Shown one piece after another: positions 36,230-45,507 of a DNA stretch of 64,000 bases. Within the stretch, counting starts at the first letter, position 1; each line of letters starts with the position of its first letter. Below the pieces are notes generated by a model. The model searched no databases. It saw only the letters and a list, made by a program, of their open reading frames with translations, and had not been told where the DNA came from. Source of the stretch: Brevibacterium sp. HMSC07C04 (lineage in GTDB: Bacteria > Actinomycetota > Actinomycetes > Actinomycetales > Brevibacteriaceae); contig NZ_KV823235.1 of NCBI RefSeq assembly GCF_001815905.1, positions 110,835 through 174,834 on the forward strand. The letters run 5' to 3'. A program made the translations under genes and the position numbers.

Positions 36230-37501
36230 ATGGCAGAACCGACCCGTCGCAACGGCGAAAGCAGCGATCCGCGTCACCAGCACGTTCACCGCAAGCGCCT
36301 GGTGTGGCTGCTGGGGCCGGCCTTTGTTGCGGCAATTGCCTATGTGGACCCCGGCAATGTCGCTGCCAACCTCAGCGCGGGCGCAGAATACGGCTATCTG
36401 CTGGTGTGGGTTCTCATTGCGGCCAACCTCACCGCGATGATCGTGCAGTACCTGTCTGCCAAGCTCGGCTTGGTCACCGGCGAAAGCCTGCCGAGCATGC
36501 TGGGCGGAAGGCTGAAGAAGCCCGCCCGCCTGACCTTCTGGGTGCAGGCTGAACTCGTTGCCGCGGCGACCGACCTCGCAGAAGTCGTCGGCGGCGCAAT
36601 CGCCCTGTACATCCTGTTTGACATTCCGCTGGTGTGGGGCGGGCTGATCATCGGCGCAGTCTCGATGCTGCTGTTGGCGACCGCCGACCGCGCAGGCCAG
36701 CGCTTGTTTGAGCTGCTGGTGACCGCGCTGCTGGTGATCATCACGATCGGCTTCACCGCAGGCCTGCTCATCAGCGACCTCGATCCCGCTGGCATGGCAC
36801 AGGGCATGATTCCCCGCTTTGAAGACACTCGCTCCCTCATGCTGGCTGCGGCCGTTTTGGGGGCGACCGTCATGCCGCACGCCATCTACCTGCACTCGGA
36901 CCTCATTCGCGACCGCTTCGGCACAGACATCCCCGAACGCACTGTTGCCCGGCTGCTCAAAGCCAGTCGCTGGGACGTTTTCTTGTCACTGATCCTGGCC
37001 GGTGGGGTCAACCTCGCCATGCTGCTCTTGGCGGCGGCAGCACTGCCCGGTGTGGAGGGAACCGAGACCATAGAAGGCGCACACGCTGCCATCACGACTG
37101 CCATGGGTCCGTTCATAGGCGTGCTCTTCGGCATCGGTCTGCTGGCTTCGGGCCTTGCGTCGACCTCGGTGGGCTCTTATGCGGGCGCTTCCATCATGAA
37201 GGGGCTGCTGCACGTGCAGATTCCCCTCCTGTGGCGCAGACTCACAACCCTCATTCCCGCTCTGATCATTCTAGCCCTTGGCATCGATCCCACCTTCGCG
37301 CTGGTCGTATCGCAGGTGCTGCTGTCCATCGGCATTCCCGCCGCGCTCATTCCGCTGGTGTTCTACACCGGCAGGCGCAGCATCATGGGCCGGTTTGCCA
37401 ATCCCCTGCCGCTGCAGGCTGCGGCATGGCTGACAACAGCCCTCATCGTCACGCTCAACGCGGTGCTCATTGTTCTGGTCTGCTTGGGCTACGACGTGTG
37501 A
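36230..37501 (+). CDS. mntH: Nramp family manganese transporter MntH
   Basis: The 423-residue protein has eleven predicted helices. TM1 has DPGNVAANLSAGAEYGYLLVWVL, the metal-binding DPGN, and TM6 has the MPH motif (ATVMPHAIYLHSDLI). These residues bind Mn2+ or Fe2+, which is imported with protons. A palindromic operator lies just before the start, and a DtxR-family regulator gene follows 66 bp downstream. Confidence 0.94.
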   Translation: MAEPTRRNGESSDPRHQHVHRKRLVWLLGPAFVAAIAYVDPGNVAANLSAGAEYGYLLVWVLIAANLTAMIVQYLSAKLGLVTGESLPSMLGGRLKKPARLTFWVQAELVAAATDLAEVVGGAIALYILFDIPLVWGGLIIGAVSMLLLATADRAGQRLFELLVTALLVIITIGFTAGLLISDLDPAGMAQGMIPRFEDTRSLMLAAAVLGATVMPHAIYLHSDLIRDRFGTDIPERTVARLLKASRWDVFLSLILAGGVNLAMLLLAAAALPGVEGTETIEGAHAAITTAMGPFIGVLFGIGLLASGLASTSVGSYAGASIMKGLLHVQIPLLWRRLTTLIPALIILALGIDPTFALVVSQVLLSIGIPAALIPLVFYTGRRSIMGRFANPLPLQAAAWLTTALIVTLNAVLIVLVCLGYDV

Positions 37502-37567
37502 AGCTCACGCGCGTCAGTGAGCCTGCAACCCTTTCAACATATGCACCCGTGCGCATAGGGTGAAAGC

Positions 37568-38209
37568 GTGAGCACTGAGCTGGAACACCTGTCACCTGTC
37601 ACCCAGGACTTCCTCAAAGCCATTTGGAGCGCCGAAGAGTGGGGCGGCGGGCCCATTTCGACGAAGGCTCTGGCCGAAAGGTTCGGCACGTCCTCCGCGA
37701 GTGTGACAGACACCGTCAAGCGCTTAGCTGCCGCGGACCTTGTCACCTACACCCCGTACAAGCCGGTCAGACTCACAGACGTCGGCCGTCGGCACGCCGT
37801 TCAGATGGTTCGCAGGCACCGCCTGCTCGAAATGTATCTGGTCAGCATGCTCGACTATTCGTGGACCGAGGTCCATGACGAGGCGGAGCGGCTGGAACAC
37901 GCTGTCTCTGATCTTTTCGTGTCCCGCATCGATGCGCTCATGGGCCACCCCACGGCAGACCCGCACGGCGATCCGATTCCCGACGCCGAAGGCCGCATGG
38001 ATCACCCCGACCGTGCTGTTGTGCTGCTTCAAGCCCAGGCTGATGCCCCGCACCGGGTAGATCGGGTGGACGACAGCGAAAACGACGTGCTCACGGCAGC
38101 GGAAGAGCACGGTTGCGTGCCCGGAGCGCACATTGTCCCCGGCGACCTGCTGGACCAAGCCCCCGACCTTGCCGAGGCGGTGTGGGTCACTCCGCTGCAC
38201 GACAGCTGA
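37568..38209 (+). CDS. mntR: DtxR/MntR family metal-dependent transcriptional regulator
   Basis: The 213-residue regulator has an N-terminal winged helix (TQDFLKAIWSAEEWGGGPISTKALAERFGTSSASVTDTVKRLAAADLV) and a dimerisation/metal-binding domain (RRHRLLEMYLVSMLDYSWTEVHDEAERLEHAVSD, then MGHPTADPHGDPIP). A short C-terminal domain replaces a full SH3-like domain. The metal is most likely manganese given the adjacent mntH. The start GTG at 37568 follows an imperfect palindrome (37529-37564, CTTTCA with TGAAAG) that may be an autoregulatory site. Confidence 0.88.
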   Translation: MSTELEHLSPVTQDFLKAIWSAEEWGGGPISTKALAERFGTSSASVTDTVKRLAAADLVTYTPYKPVRLTDVGRRHAVQMVRRHRLLEMYLVSMLDYSWTEVHDEAERLEHAVSDLFVSRIDALMGHPTADPHGDPIPDAEGRMDHPDRAVVLLQAQADAPHRVDRVDDSENDVLTAAEEHGCVPGAHIVPGDLLDQAPDLAEAVWVTPLHDS

Positions 38210-38220
38210 GCCCGCACAGC

Positions 38221-39558
38221 CTAAGCGTTGTCCTTCTGCCGGGCAGGCATGGTCTCCTCAGCAAAGACCCACTGGATTCCGGCAAGCACAACAACAGCCC
38301 CAGCAGCGGCAAAGGCCACTCCGTAGCCGTAGGCGTCAGCCAGCCAGCCGGAGACAATCGGCCCGAAGATAGCGCCGACGTCCATCCCCATCTGGTAGCG
38401 CGACAGCACTTTGCCGCCTGCCCTTTCGGGCCCGATGATGTCGGCTATAACAGCCTGCTGGGGTGCGTTGACAGTTCCCGCCCCGATGCCGGCAATGACC
38501 GACAGAACTAGAAAGACGGGGAACGACTGCCACAGGCCCAGCACAATCGTGGAGCCGCCCAACACCAGCAGTCCCGCAATGATGAACGGTTTGCGGCCGT
38601 ACACATCGGCAGCCCTGCCCAGAGTGTTGACCGACAGAGCGGTGCCTGCGGCGAACAGGGCCAGCGCCCAGCCTGCTGCGGCGGCATCGGCCTGCAGGGC
38701 GTAGATCGCAAACAGCGGGTATATGGCGGTGCGCACACCCATAGCACCCCACCCGTTGGCCATCGCGCCGACAAGTGCCGCACGATAAGACTTGAAGGCC
38801 CACGCTTCGCGAAAGCGCATGGGCGGAAGCGGATCGGCGCTTTCTTTCGCGGTCACGGCTTCGGCTGCCTGCCGTGACACGGGGCCATCGGCGGCATCGT
38901 CACAGCCGACCCCGGCGGGTTCGTGAACCTCCTGCGAATCCGAGCTCTCCACCTCGTCATTGCGCCCGGTGGTCAGCTTGACGTGCACAACCAGGGCGGC
39001 AATGACCAGACCGATGCCGTAGATGAGGAACGGCACCCGCATTCCCAAGCCCGCCATGAGGCCGCCGACCACGGGACCTGCAATATTGCCCACCAGAAAC
39101 GCGGTGGCGTACATGCCGGTGGCCCGAGCCCGCGCATTGTACGGGGCGATCCGCACAATCAGTGCCATCGCAGAAACAGTGAACAGGGTCGAGCCGATGC
39201 CGCCGAGCGAACGGAACACCAGCAGCTGTTCATAGGACTGGGCGAAGGCCACGGCAAAGGTCGAGGCGGCCACGATCAGCAGCCCCACAACGTAGATGGG
39301 CCGCTCGCCGAACCTGTTGACCAGGCGACCCCCGGCGGGTGCTGTGAGCAGGCGGAAGAACGCGAAAGAGCTCACGACGATTGTCGTGGCAGTGACTCCC
39401 AGGTCAAAGGAGTGCGCAAACTGCGGCAGAACGGGAGCGATGATGCCAAAGCCGATCGCCACGATGAACGCAGCGCAGATGAGCACCCAGATGTCCGCGG
39501 GCATTGCGACTTTCGGCCCGCGCCACTTGGCTCTCTTCTTCACAGACGTGAAGACCAC
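38221..39558 (-). CDS. MFS transporter (multidrug-type, DHA1-like)
   Basis: The 445-residue protein has twelve predicted helices. Motif A is seen in RLLTAPAGGRLVNRFGERPIYVVG, repeated in the second half as NTLGRAADVYGRKPFIIAG; motif C-like glycine content (FLVGNIAGPVVGGLMAG) points to a drug exporter. A long central loop (residues about 210-250) is acidic. The gene overlaps the end of the nitroreductase gene by 19 bp in the same direction. The start is uncertain; GTG 39558 or ATG 39504 are possible. Confidence 0.87.
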   Translation of the reverse strand: MVFTSVKKRAKWRGPKVAMPADIWVLICAAFIVAIGFGIIAPVLPQFAHSFDLGVTATTIVVSSFAFFRLLTAPAGGRLVNRFGERPIYVVGLLIVAASTFAVAFAQSYEQLLVFRSLGGIGSTLFTVSAMALIVRIAPYNARARATGMYATAFLVGNIAGPVVGGLMAGLGMRVPFLIYGIGLVIAALVVHVKLTTGRNDEVESSDSQEVHEPAGVGCDDAADGPVSRQAAEAVTAKESADPLPPMRFREAWAFKSYRAALVGAMANGWGAMGVRTAIYPLFAIYALQADAAAAGWALALFAAGTALSVNTLGRAADVYGRKPFIIAGLLVLGGSTIVLGLWQSFPVFLVLSVIAGIGAGTVNAPQQAVIADIIGPERAGGKVLSRYQMGMDVGAIFGPIVSGWLADAYGYGVAFAAAGAVVVLAGIQWVFAEETMPARQKDNA

Positions 39559-40178
39559 CCCTGCCGGGTGTCGAGGAAGACGTCAGGATCCAGCGGCCGG
39601 CGGTGTGACGAGGCCAGGCGTTCGTGGAACTCCGCGTCCACGCTGCCCACGTACAGCCAGCCCATCATGAGCTCGCTGTCCTTCAGACCGTGGAAGCGGC
39701 GGATGGGTTCGGCGTTGGCATTCGGGCCGGTGCGCCACATAACACCCCAGCCTGCTTGCCACAGGGCCAGTTCCAGCAGGTGTGCAGCACCGGCGGCTGT
39801 TGCGTGCTGTTCCCACTGGGGGACTTTCGGGTGCTCAATGTGGTCGGCGATGACAGCAATGAGCAGTTCGGCCCGAAACGGCTTGGGGTTGACTTCCCCT
39901 GCCGGGCGGACTGTTCCTTCGGCTTCGTCAAGTGCTGCTGCAAGGCCTTGGCGGTCATCGCCGCGCAGGGTCATCAGCCGCCACGGCCGCAGCGCTTTGT
40001 GGTCTGCCACCGGTGTGACTGCGGCCAGCAGATCGCGCAGCTGTGCGTCTGTCGGCGTTTCGGGTCCGACCTTGGACACCGAGCGGCGATTCTTCATCGC
40101 GGTGAGGACCGGGTCGGTGAATTCGACGGGGTCGAGGCGGCGAGGGGTTGCCGCTGTTGGTTCTTGTGGGGTGGTCAT
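39540..40178 (-). CDS. Nitroreductase family protein
   Basis: The 212-residue flavoenzyme-like protein has the nitroreductase core: VLTAMKNRRSVSKVGPETPTDAQLRDLLAAVTPVADHKALRPWR binds FMN phosphate through the RRS, and AAGAAHLLELALWQAGWGVMWRTG is the second conserved helix. The start at 40178 begins MTTPQEPTAA; upstream sequence belongs to msrA. The substrate is not known. It is coupled to the MFS gene, which may export a related compound. Confidence 0.87.
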   Translation of the reverse strand: MTTPQEPTAATPRRLDPVEFTDPVLTAMKNRRSVSKVGPETPTDAQLRDLLAAVTPVADHKALRPWRLMTLRGDDRQGLAAALDEAEGTVRPAGEVNPKPFRAELLIAVIADHIEHPKVPQWEQHATAAGAAHLLELALWQAGWGVMWRTGPNANAEPIRRFHGLKDSELMMGWLYVGSVDAEFHERLASSHRRPLDPDVFLDTRQGWSSRL

Positions 40179-40201
40179 AGCTTCCGTTCGTTTGCGTGTT
40201 G

Positions 40202-40723
40202 TCAATACATGTATTCGGCGTACCGAGCGCGAGCCTGTGCCAGCTTGGGGTCGATGACGAACATGCAGTAGCCGTTGCCCGGATTGCGCCCGTAGAAGTT
40301 CTGGTGGACGTCTTCTGCCACATAGAAGCGGCTCATGGGCTCCAGGGTGGTGACGATCGGCCGTGGGAAAAGCTCCTGCCAATGTGCGATGGCGTCTTGG
40401 AACTGCTGCTTGCGTTCTGCGTCCTCGTAGAACATGGCCGAACGGTACTGCGTGCCGACGTCATTGCCCTGCCGGTTGAGGCTCGTGGGGTCGTGGCTTG
40501 TGAAGAACATGCCGAGGATGACGTCTTCGGGTACGACAGCCGGGTCAAAGGTCACTCGCACTGCTTCTGCGTGCCCTGACATACCCGACGCCACCTGCGC
40601 ATAGGTGGGATCGAGAATATCTCCGCCGATGTAGCCGGATTCGACGCGACTGACCCCGCGAGTCCGACTGTAGACGGCTTCCAAGCACCAAAAGCATCCG
40701 GCGGCGAGCGTCAGCGTCTTCAT
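40202..40723 (-). CDS. msrA: Peptide-methionine (S)-S-oxide reductase
   Basis: The 173-residue enzyme repairs oxidised methionine. The catalytic Cys lies in LAAGCFWCLEAVYSR near residue 8, followed by GYIGGDILDPTYAQVASGMSGHAEAVRVTFDP and the C-terminal HQNFYGRNPGNGYC. The start at 40723 places MKTLTLA at the family start; an ATG nine bases earlier is possible. Confidence 0.94.
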   Translation of the reverse strand: MKTLTLAAGCFWCLEAVYSRTRGVSRVESGYIGGDILDPTYAQVASGMSGHAEAVRVTFDPAVVPEDVILGMFFTSHDPTSLNRQGNDVGTQYRSAMFYEDAERKQQFQDAIAHWQELFPRPIVTTLEPMSRFYVAEDVHQNFYGRNPGNGYCMFVIDPKLAQARARYAEYMY

Positions 40724-40807
40724 ACTGCCCATAACCTCGCACCTGCTTCGGCTATTCCGCAATCAGTCGGCCGAGGGTGGGGGGCACTGATGCTGCCCGG
40801 CCTTCGC

Positions 40808-41836
40808 CTACTGTTCGACTTCGATCAGCACGTCCTCAGCGACCTTTGCCCACTGCGCGGCGGTCAGCAGCTGTGGTTCGTCGTCAGGGCTGTACGCAGA
40901 TTCGGCGTCTTCGAAGTCGTCGCCTTCTTCGTCCCAGTCGATGAAGAATATGATTTCGCGCAGCCAGCCGTCCTCGATGAGCAGCTCGACCAAGTAGTCC
41001 GTCCCGTCAACCGCAACGCGGCCGCGCACGGGGTAGGTGTGCGTGCGAGGAACGATCGGGCCTGCGGTGTCGTCGCCGTTTTCCACCGTGACGAAGTCCA
41101 GTTCGCGGTTCAGCAGGGCCTCTCCTGTGAGCACGCCGTCTGCGGCACCCTCATCGTCATCAGCCCAGACGGTAAACGAGGCGGTGCGCAGCTGTTTTTG
41201 GATGTCCCGAGCCACCTGCGGCAGGGGTGAGATCGCAGGGTCGGCGATCCTCTGCAGAAGGTCGAGAATTTCCGGCGGCAAAGTCACGACGGTCGGTTCA
41301 CCGTCAGGCAGCGGGTACTGCGTGTCTTCGAGAACGCTTTCAACAGCGCTCAGGGCTCTGAAGAGGGCGAAGGTTGCAAGACCCGTGACGAGTGCTGGCG
41401 AAGCAACACCCCAGCGGCTAAGGCGGGCATCGACCCAGTCATTGGCTTTTGCATTGACCGGCCACAAGGCGGCAGAAGCCACACCAGCCACGGGCGCGGC
41501 CCACTTGAGGATGGTGTCGAACTTGGCGACGCCGATTTCCTCCGCGGATCCGATGACGGCGAAGTCATCGTCGGAGACTTCCAACCCCGTGTCTTTGCGG
41601 ATCTGCTGTACTTCCAAAGCGACCGAGGCTGCCAGCAGACCGCCGAAGACGGTCGCACCGGCAAGACCGCTGCCGCCCACGTGACGCGGGCGCAGTCCCG
41701 CGGCCACACTGTAGAGGACATCGGCGCCGAGTGTGCGCAGGCTGCCGACCGGACCAAGACTCGGCGAAATCGAACTGGCGGTTCCGGCGAGAGAATCTGC
41801 TGCCCTGCGGCGCAGCGAAGAAATGAATGAGCTCAT
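40808..41836 (-). CDS. Hypothetical protein, actinobacterial, function unknown
   Basis: The 342-residue protein was not recognised. Residues 1 to about 170 are Ala/Gly-rich with two moderately hydrophobic stretches (GGSGLAGATVFGGLLAASVALEV and PALVTGLATFALFRALSAV), and the C-terminal 120 residues are strongly acidic (DWDEEGDDFEDAESAYSPDDEP). No signal peptide or catalytic motif is evident. It overlaps the deformylase gene by four bases and so is probably translated with it. Confidence 0.75.
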   Translation of the reverse strand: MSSFISSLRRRAADSLAGTASSISPSLGPVGSLRTLGADVLYSVAAGLRPRHVGGSGLAGATVFGGLLAASVALEVQQIRKDTGLEVSDDDFAVIGSAEEIGVAKFDTILKWAAPVAGVASAALWPVNAKANDWVDARLSRWGVASPALVTGLATFALFRALSAVESVLEDTQYPLPDGEPTVVTLPPEILDLLQRIADPAISPLPQVARDIQKQLRTASFTVWADDDEGAADGVLTGEALLNRELDFVTVENGDDTAGPIVPRTHTYPVRGRVAVDGTDYLVELLIEDGWLREIIFFIDWDEEGDDFEDAESAYSPDDEPQLLTAAQWAKVAEDVLIEVEQ

Positions 41837-42489
41837 GGTTTCTCCTGTGGTGTGTGGGGCGGAAGGCTGAATCCGAGCATCTGCGCTGCGGATACGGGAT
41901 CGCCCTGGGTGAGTCCTCGGTTGTCGTCAGCTGTCAGTGAGCGGATTTCAGCGCGGTCCAGGTAGAGCGCGCCGTCTAAGTGGTCGAGTTCGTGTTGGAT
42001 GATGCGCGCCGGCCAACCGCGGAAATCGCGGCTGTGCGCGTTGCCGTCGGGATCTTCTGAGCGCAGGCGCACGTGGGCAAAACGCGCAGTCACGGCCTGA
42101 TAGCCGCGTACGGACAGGCAGCCTTCGAAGAAGGCCGCGCGCTCATTGCTCAGCGGCTGCCAGCTGGGATTGATCAGCGGCATGAACGGCAGAGGCGTGC
42201 GTCCCCTTTCCCGGGCTTGGTCTTCGGGCAGTCGCACCCGGTCTTCTATCACCGCAATGCGCACCCCGATGCCGATCTGCGGTGCGGCAAGACCCACGCC
42301 GGGGGCTGCGTGCATGGTTGCCCGCATGACTTCCAGCAAGCCGAAAAGCTGTTCGTCTGACAGCTGCCCGGAGTAGGCGACAGCTGGGCGGCGCAGCACA
42401 GGGTGGCCGGCTTGGACGATGGGGGCCACACCGCTGTTGTCCTGTGCTGCATGCAGAACAGCTTCCACCTGCTCGACAATTGGGTTCAT
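41833..42489 (-). CDS. def: Peptide deformylase
   Basis: The 218-residue enzyme removes the formyl group from new proteins. The three motifs are GVGLAAPQIG near 75, EGCLSV near 130 and HELDHLDG near 172, giving the Cys-His-His metal site. The start at 42489 gives MNPIVEQVEAVL; the in-frame extension upstream is not supported. It is longer than E. coli Def, like other actinobacterial copies. Confidence 0.94.
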   Translation of the reverse strand: MNPIVEQVEAVLHAAQDNSGVAPIVQAGHPVLRRPAVAYSGQLSDEQLFGLLEVMRATMHAAPGVGLAAPQIGIGVRIAVIEDRVRLPEDQARERGRTPLPFMPLINPSWQPLSNERAAFFEGCLSVRGYQAVTARFAHVRLRSEDPDGNAHSRDFRGWPARIIQHELDHLDGALYLDRAEIRSLTADDNRGLTQGDPVSAAQMLGFSLPPHTPQEKP

Positions 42490-42537
42490 ATGCACAATTG
42501 TGCCCCATCCGGCTGACATGGGACGGGGCACAAAGAC

Positions 42538-43353
42538 TCAGGCGCGTGAGCGTATGCGGCGAGCCTGGCGCAGCAGGGGCTCGTCGATCATCTGCCCTTC
42601 GTACTGGAAGACGCCATTGGAGGTTTCAGCTTCTTTCAGCACACCGAGGGCCCAGTGGATCTGCTCGGAGGTTGGAGCGAAAGCAGAGCGCACCACCTCG
42701 ATGTGGCTGGGGTGAATGGACACTTTGCCGTCGAAGCCGGATTCCACGGCGTCTTCGGCTTCGGCGCGCAGACCCTCGAGGTTGGGAATGTCCGCCCAGA
42801 TCGAATCAAGCGCGTATTTGCCGTGAGCCTTGGCTGCCAGAAGCATGTTGGCCCGCGCCAGGCGAGCAAAGTCGCGATAGGTTCCATCGGCCTTGCGGGA
42901 TGACCCTCCGCCGAGGTCAGCGGTGAGGTCTTCGGCACCCCACATAAGGGCCGTCACATTAGGCGCCGCGGCGATGTCGCTGACGTTGAGAGCGCCCTTC
43001 GCGGTTTCGATCAGCGCAATCACATTCAGGCCTGCGAGCTTGTCGGCGTCTTCGGCGCTTTCGACCTTGGGCAGCATGCAGCTGTAGCTGCCGGACAGTT
43101 CGCCGATGAGCTTGCGGTCCTCGGCAAAGGCCTGCGTACCGGCAGGATTGACGCGTATGACGGTGCGCTCCGGCGCCAGGGGGTCAGGACCGTTTTGGAA
43201 TTCGAGGAACGCTCGGCGGGCAGCCGCCTTGTCATCGGGTGCCACCGCGTCTTCGAAGTCCACAATGACGATGTCGGAGCGTTCTGCGGCCTTGGTGTAG
43301 CGGTCGGGACGGTCGCCGGGGACAAAAAGCCAGGCGGGTTTCATGGTCGACAT
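42538..43353 (-). CDS. HpcH/HpaI aldolase / CitE-like lyase
   Basis: The 271-residue TIM-barrel protein belongs to the citrate-lyase beta-subunit-like family: AWLFVPGDRPDRYTKAAERSDIVIVDFEDAVAPDDK at the N terminus, MLPKVESAEDADKL, ALIETAKGALNVSDIAAAP and GKVSIHPSHIEVV. Family members cleave malyl-, citramalyl- or beta-methylmalyl-CoA with Mg2+. A MaoC-like gene follows upstream in the same operon, which fits a C4/C5 acyl-CoA pathway rather than citrate fermentation. No citrate lyase alpha or gamma gene is present. Confidence 0.88.
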   Translation of the reverse strand: MSTMKPAWLFVPGDRPDRYTKAAERSDIVIVDFEDAVAPDDKAAARRAFLEFQNGPDPLAPERTVIRVNPAGTQAFAEDRKLIGELSGSYSCMLPKVESAEDADKLAGLNVIALIETAKGALNVSDIAAAPNVTALMWGAEDLTADLGGGSSRKADGTYRDFARLARANMLLAAKAHGKYALDSIWADIPNLEGLRAEAEDAVESGFDGKVSIHPSHIEVVRSAFAPTSEQIHWALGVLKEAETSNGVFQYEGQMIDEPLLRQARRIRSRA

Positions 43354-43376
43354 GCTTGGTCTCCTCGGTTGTTTGG

Positions 43377-43898
43377 TCAGTCGGCAGAGGTTTTGTCGCT
43401 GCTGCCCGCCTGCGTGTTGGGGTCAGAGGTGAACATGAGCGTCTGCCGCACAGCCCGGGCGACGACTGTGCCGTCCTGGTTGCGGCCGATGTGTTCAAGC
43501 GTGACGATGCCCTGGCCCGGCCTGGACTTCGAATTGCGCTTGTCCAGGATCTTCGTTTCGGCGTACAGCGTGTCGCCGTGGAACATCGGGTGGGGAAACG
43601 ACACTTCGGAGAAGCCCAGGTTGCCGACGATGGTGCCCTGAGTCAGCTGGGAAACCGACAGGCCCACGAGGGTTGCGAGTGTGAACATCGAGTTCACCAG
43701 GCGCTGTCCGAAAGGCTGCTGTTCCGACCAGGCGGCGTCCAGGTGCAGTGCCTGCGTGTTCATGGTGACGGCGGTGAACCACGTGTTGTCGGCTTCCGTC
43801 ATGGTGCGTCCGGGGGCGTGTCTGTAGACCGCACCGACTTCCATTTCGTCCAGGTAGAGGCCGCGCTGCTGAATGACTGGGGCGTTTTCTTCGCTCAC
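43377..43898 (-). CDS. MaoC-like dehydratase
   Basis: The 173-residue hot-dog-fold protein has the hydratase 2 pattern: PGRTMTEADNTWFTAVTMNTQALHLDAAWSEQ contains the catalytic Asp/His pair, followed by VNSMFTLATLVGLSVSQLTQGTIVGNLGFSEVSFPHPMFHGDTL. It is 23 bp upstream of the CitE-like gene and in the same operon. Pairs of this kind act on mesaconyl-CoA and methylmalyl-CoA or in methyl-branched dicarboxylate use; this is inference here. Confidence 0.87.
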   Translation of the reverse strand: MSEENAPVIQQRGLYLDEMEVGAVYRHAPGRTMTEADNTWFTAVTMNTQALHLDAAWSEQQPFGQRLVNSMFTLATLVGLSVSQLTQGTIVGNLGFSEVSFPHPMFHGDTLYAETKILDKRNSKSRPGQGIVTLEHIGRNQDGTVVARAVRQTLMFTSDPNTQAGSSDKTSAD

Positions 43899-43957
43899 GT
43901 TTCTGTGCTCCTTTGCATGTGAAGTGCCCTCAATCTATCGCGTCCTGGTGATCTGCG

Positions 43958-45424
43958 TTACTGCAGTGCTGACGTCAGCCGGAACACCGACTCCAGGTAG
44001 CGGCGGAAGAATCCGCGCTCTCGCCACTCTTCCAAGGTCAGCTCGGTGCACCTGGTCCGGTACTCCTCGACAACATCGGAAATGCCGGACACGAAGTCAC
44101 CTTCGGCGCACATGAGGCTGATTTCGTAGTTGAGGCTGAAAGAGCGCATGTCCATGTTTGAAGAGCCGAAGACCGCGTAGTCGTCGTCGACTATGAAGCA
44201 CTTGGTGTGCAAAATCTGCGGTTTCGGCAGGCGGTGGATGCGCACACCGGCTTCCAGGAGACTGTCGTAGTAGGACGACTGGGCGTATTCGACCATGAAC
44301 TGGTCAGCTTTTTCGCTGACGAACAGTTCGACTTCGACCCCGCGGTGGGCGGCGGTGATGATTGCGGCTTTGATCGTTTCGTCCGGCACGAAGTAGGGGC
44401 TGACAATCGACAGGCGCTTTTCGGCCAGGTACATCAGCGATGTGAAGCAGCGCAGGTTCGGTTCGGTTTTGAAGCCCGGGCCCGACGGGACCAGCTGGAC
44501 TGCCGCGTCTTTGCCTTCGAATTCCGGAATCTCTCGACCTTCGTAGTCGTAGGGGCGGATGTCGATGGCCTCTTCCCTTTCGGAGTACCAGTCAGTTGCG
44601 AACACCGCTTCGAGCTCAGCGACGACCTCGCCGGAGACTTTGACCCAGATGTCGTTCCAGTGGCGGCCTGCGTCTCGGTTCTTCTGGGATCCGTAGGCGG
44701 ACTCGATGCAGTTCTGGGAGCCCATGAAGCCGACCTTTCCGTCGACCACCACGAGCTTGCGGTGATTGCGCAGGTCTATGCGGCGCATCTTCCCCTGCAG
44801 CGGCAGGAAGGGCAGCATCAGCTCCCAGTCGATGCCCACGCTGTCGAACCACTTCTGCAGGTCGCGGAAGCCTTCATACTTGCGCGAACCGAGGTGGTCG
44901 AGGAGAACGCGGACGCTGACTCCGCGCTGTGCGGCCCGGCCGAGCGCTTGGAAGAACGGCTCCGTGTGGGCGTCACGCGCCATGATGTAGATCTCGACGT
45001 GCACATAGGATTCGGCGGCGTCAACAGCGTCGGCCATGTCGTGAAAGGCCTGCTTGTAGTCGGTCGACATGCTCAGCTTGCGCGCATCGACCATCGGCAG
45101 TCCGGTCAGGTGGCGGTTGAGCTGAATGATCTGCGCGAAGTCCCTGGGCGGTTCGTAGCCGTCAGGCCAGTCGGGAACGTCTTTCGTTCCCTGGTCGAGA
45201 AGCTTGTTGACTTCAGCTTGGATGCGCTGACGGCGGTCGTTGACGTAGGGGCTGCCGAACATGATGAACATCGGCACGCCGATCAGCGGAATGAAGAGGA
45301 TGGCCATGAGCCACCCCATTGACGCTCCCGGGCGGCGGTTTTCCGGCACAACGCCGACGGCGATGATTTTGATGGTGTAGGACACCACGAGCCAGATCAC
45401 CCAGAGGATCGTCCAGATGCTCAT
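43958..45424 (-). CDS. cls: Cardiolipin synthase
   Basis: The 488-residue membrane enzyme has two N-terminal helices (residues 1-55) and two phospholipase-D HKD motifs: HRKLVVVDGKVGFMGSQN near 240 and HTKCFIVDDDYAVFGSSNMDMRS near 420. It transfers phosphatidyl groups to form cardiolipin. Size and domain order are normal. Confidence 0.93.
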   Translation of the reverse strand: MSIWTILWVIWLVVSYTIKIIAVGVVPENRRPGASMGWLMAILFIPLIGVPMFIMFGSPYVNDRRQRIQAEVNKLLDQGTKDVPDWPDGYEPPRDFAQIIQLNRHLTGLPMVDARKLSMSTDYKQAFHDMADAVDAAESYVHVEIYIMARDAHTEPFFQALGRAAQRGVSVRVLLDHLGSRKYEGFRDLQKWFDSVGIDWELMLPFLPLQGKMRRIDLRNHRKLVVVDGKVGFMGSQNCIESAYGSQKNRDAGRHWNDIWVKVSGEVVAELEAVFATDWYSEREEAIDIRPYDYEGREIPEFEGKDAAVQLVPSGPGFKTEPNLRCFTSLMYLAEKRLSIVSPYFVPDETIKAAIITAAHRGVEVELFVSEKADQFMVEYAQSSYYDSLLEAGVRIHRLPKPQILHTKCFIVDDDYAVFGSSNMDMRSFSLNYEISLMCAEGDFVSGISDVVEEYRTRCTELTLEEWRERGFFRRYLESVFRLTSALQ

Positions 45425-45458
45425 ACGCCCTCCCTTCCACCGCGAGTTTACATTTCAA

Positions 45459-45497
45459 ACACAAGGGACGGCGCGTTGGCCGCGCCGTCCCTTGTGT
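45459..45497 (-). terminator. Terminator after the lactate permease gene
   Basis: A perfect 17-bp stem (arms ACACAAGGGACGGCGCG and its complement) around a 5-base loop lies 11 bp after the lldP stop. TTT follows the leftward arm. It lies between lldP and cls and may work in both directions. Confidence 0.85.
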
Positions 45498-45507
45498 GCC
45501 TCAGCGG

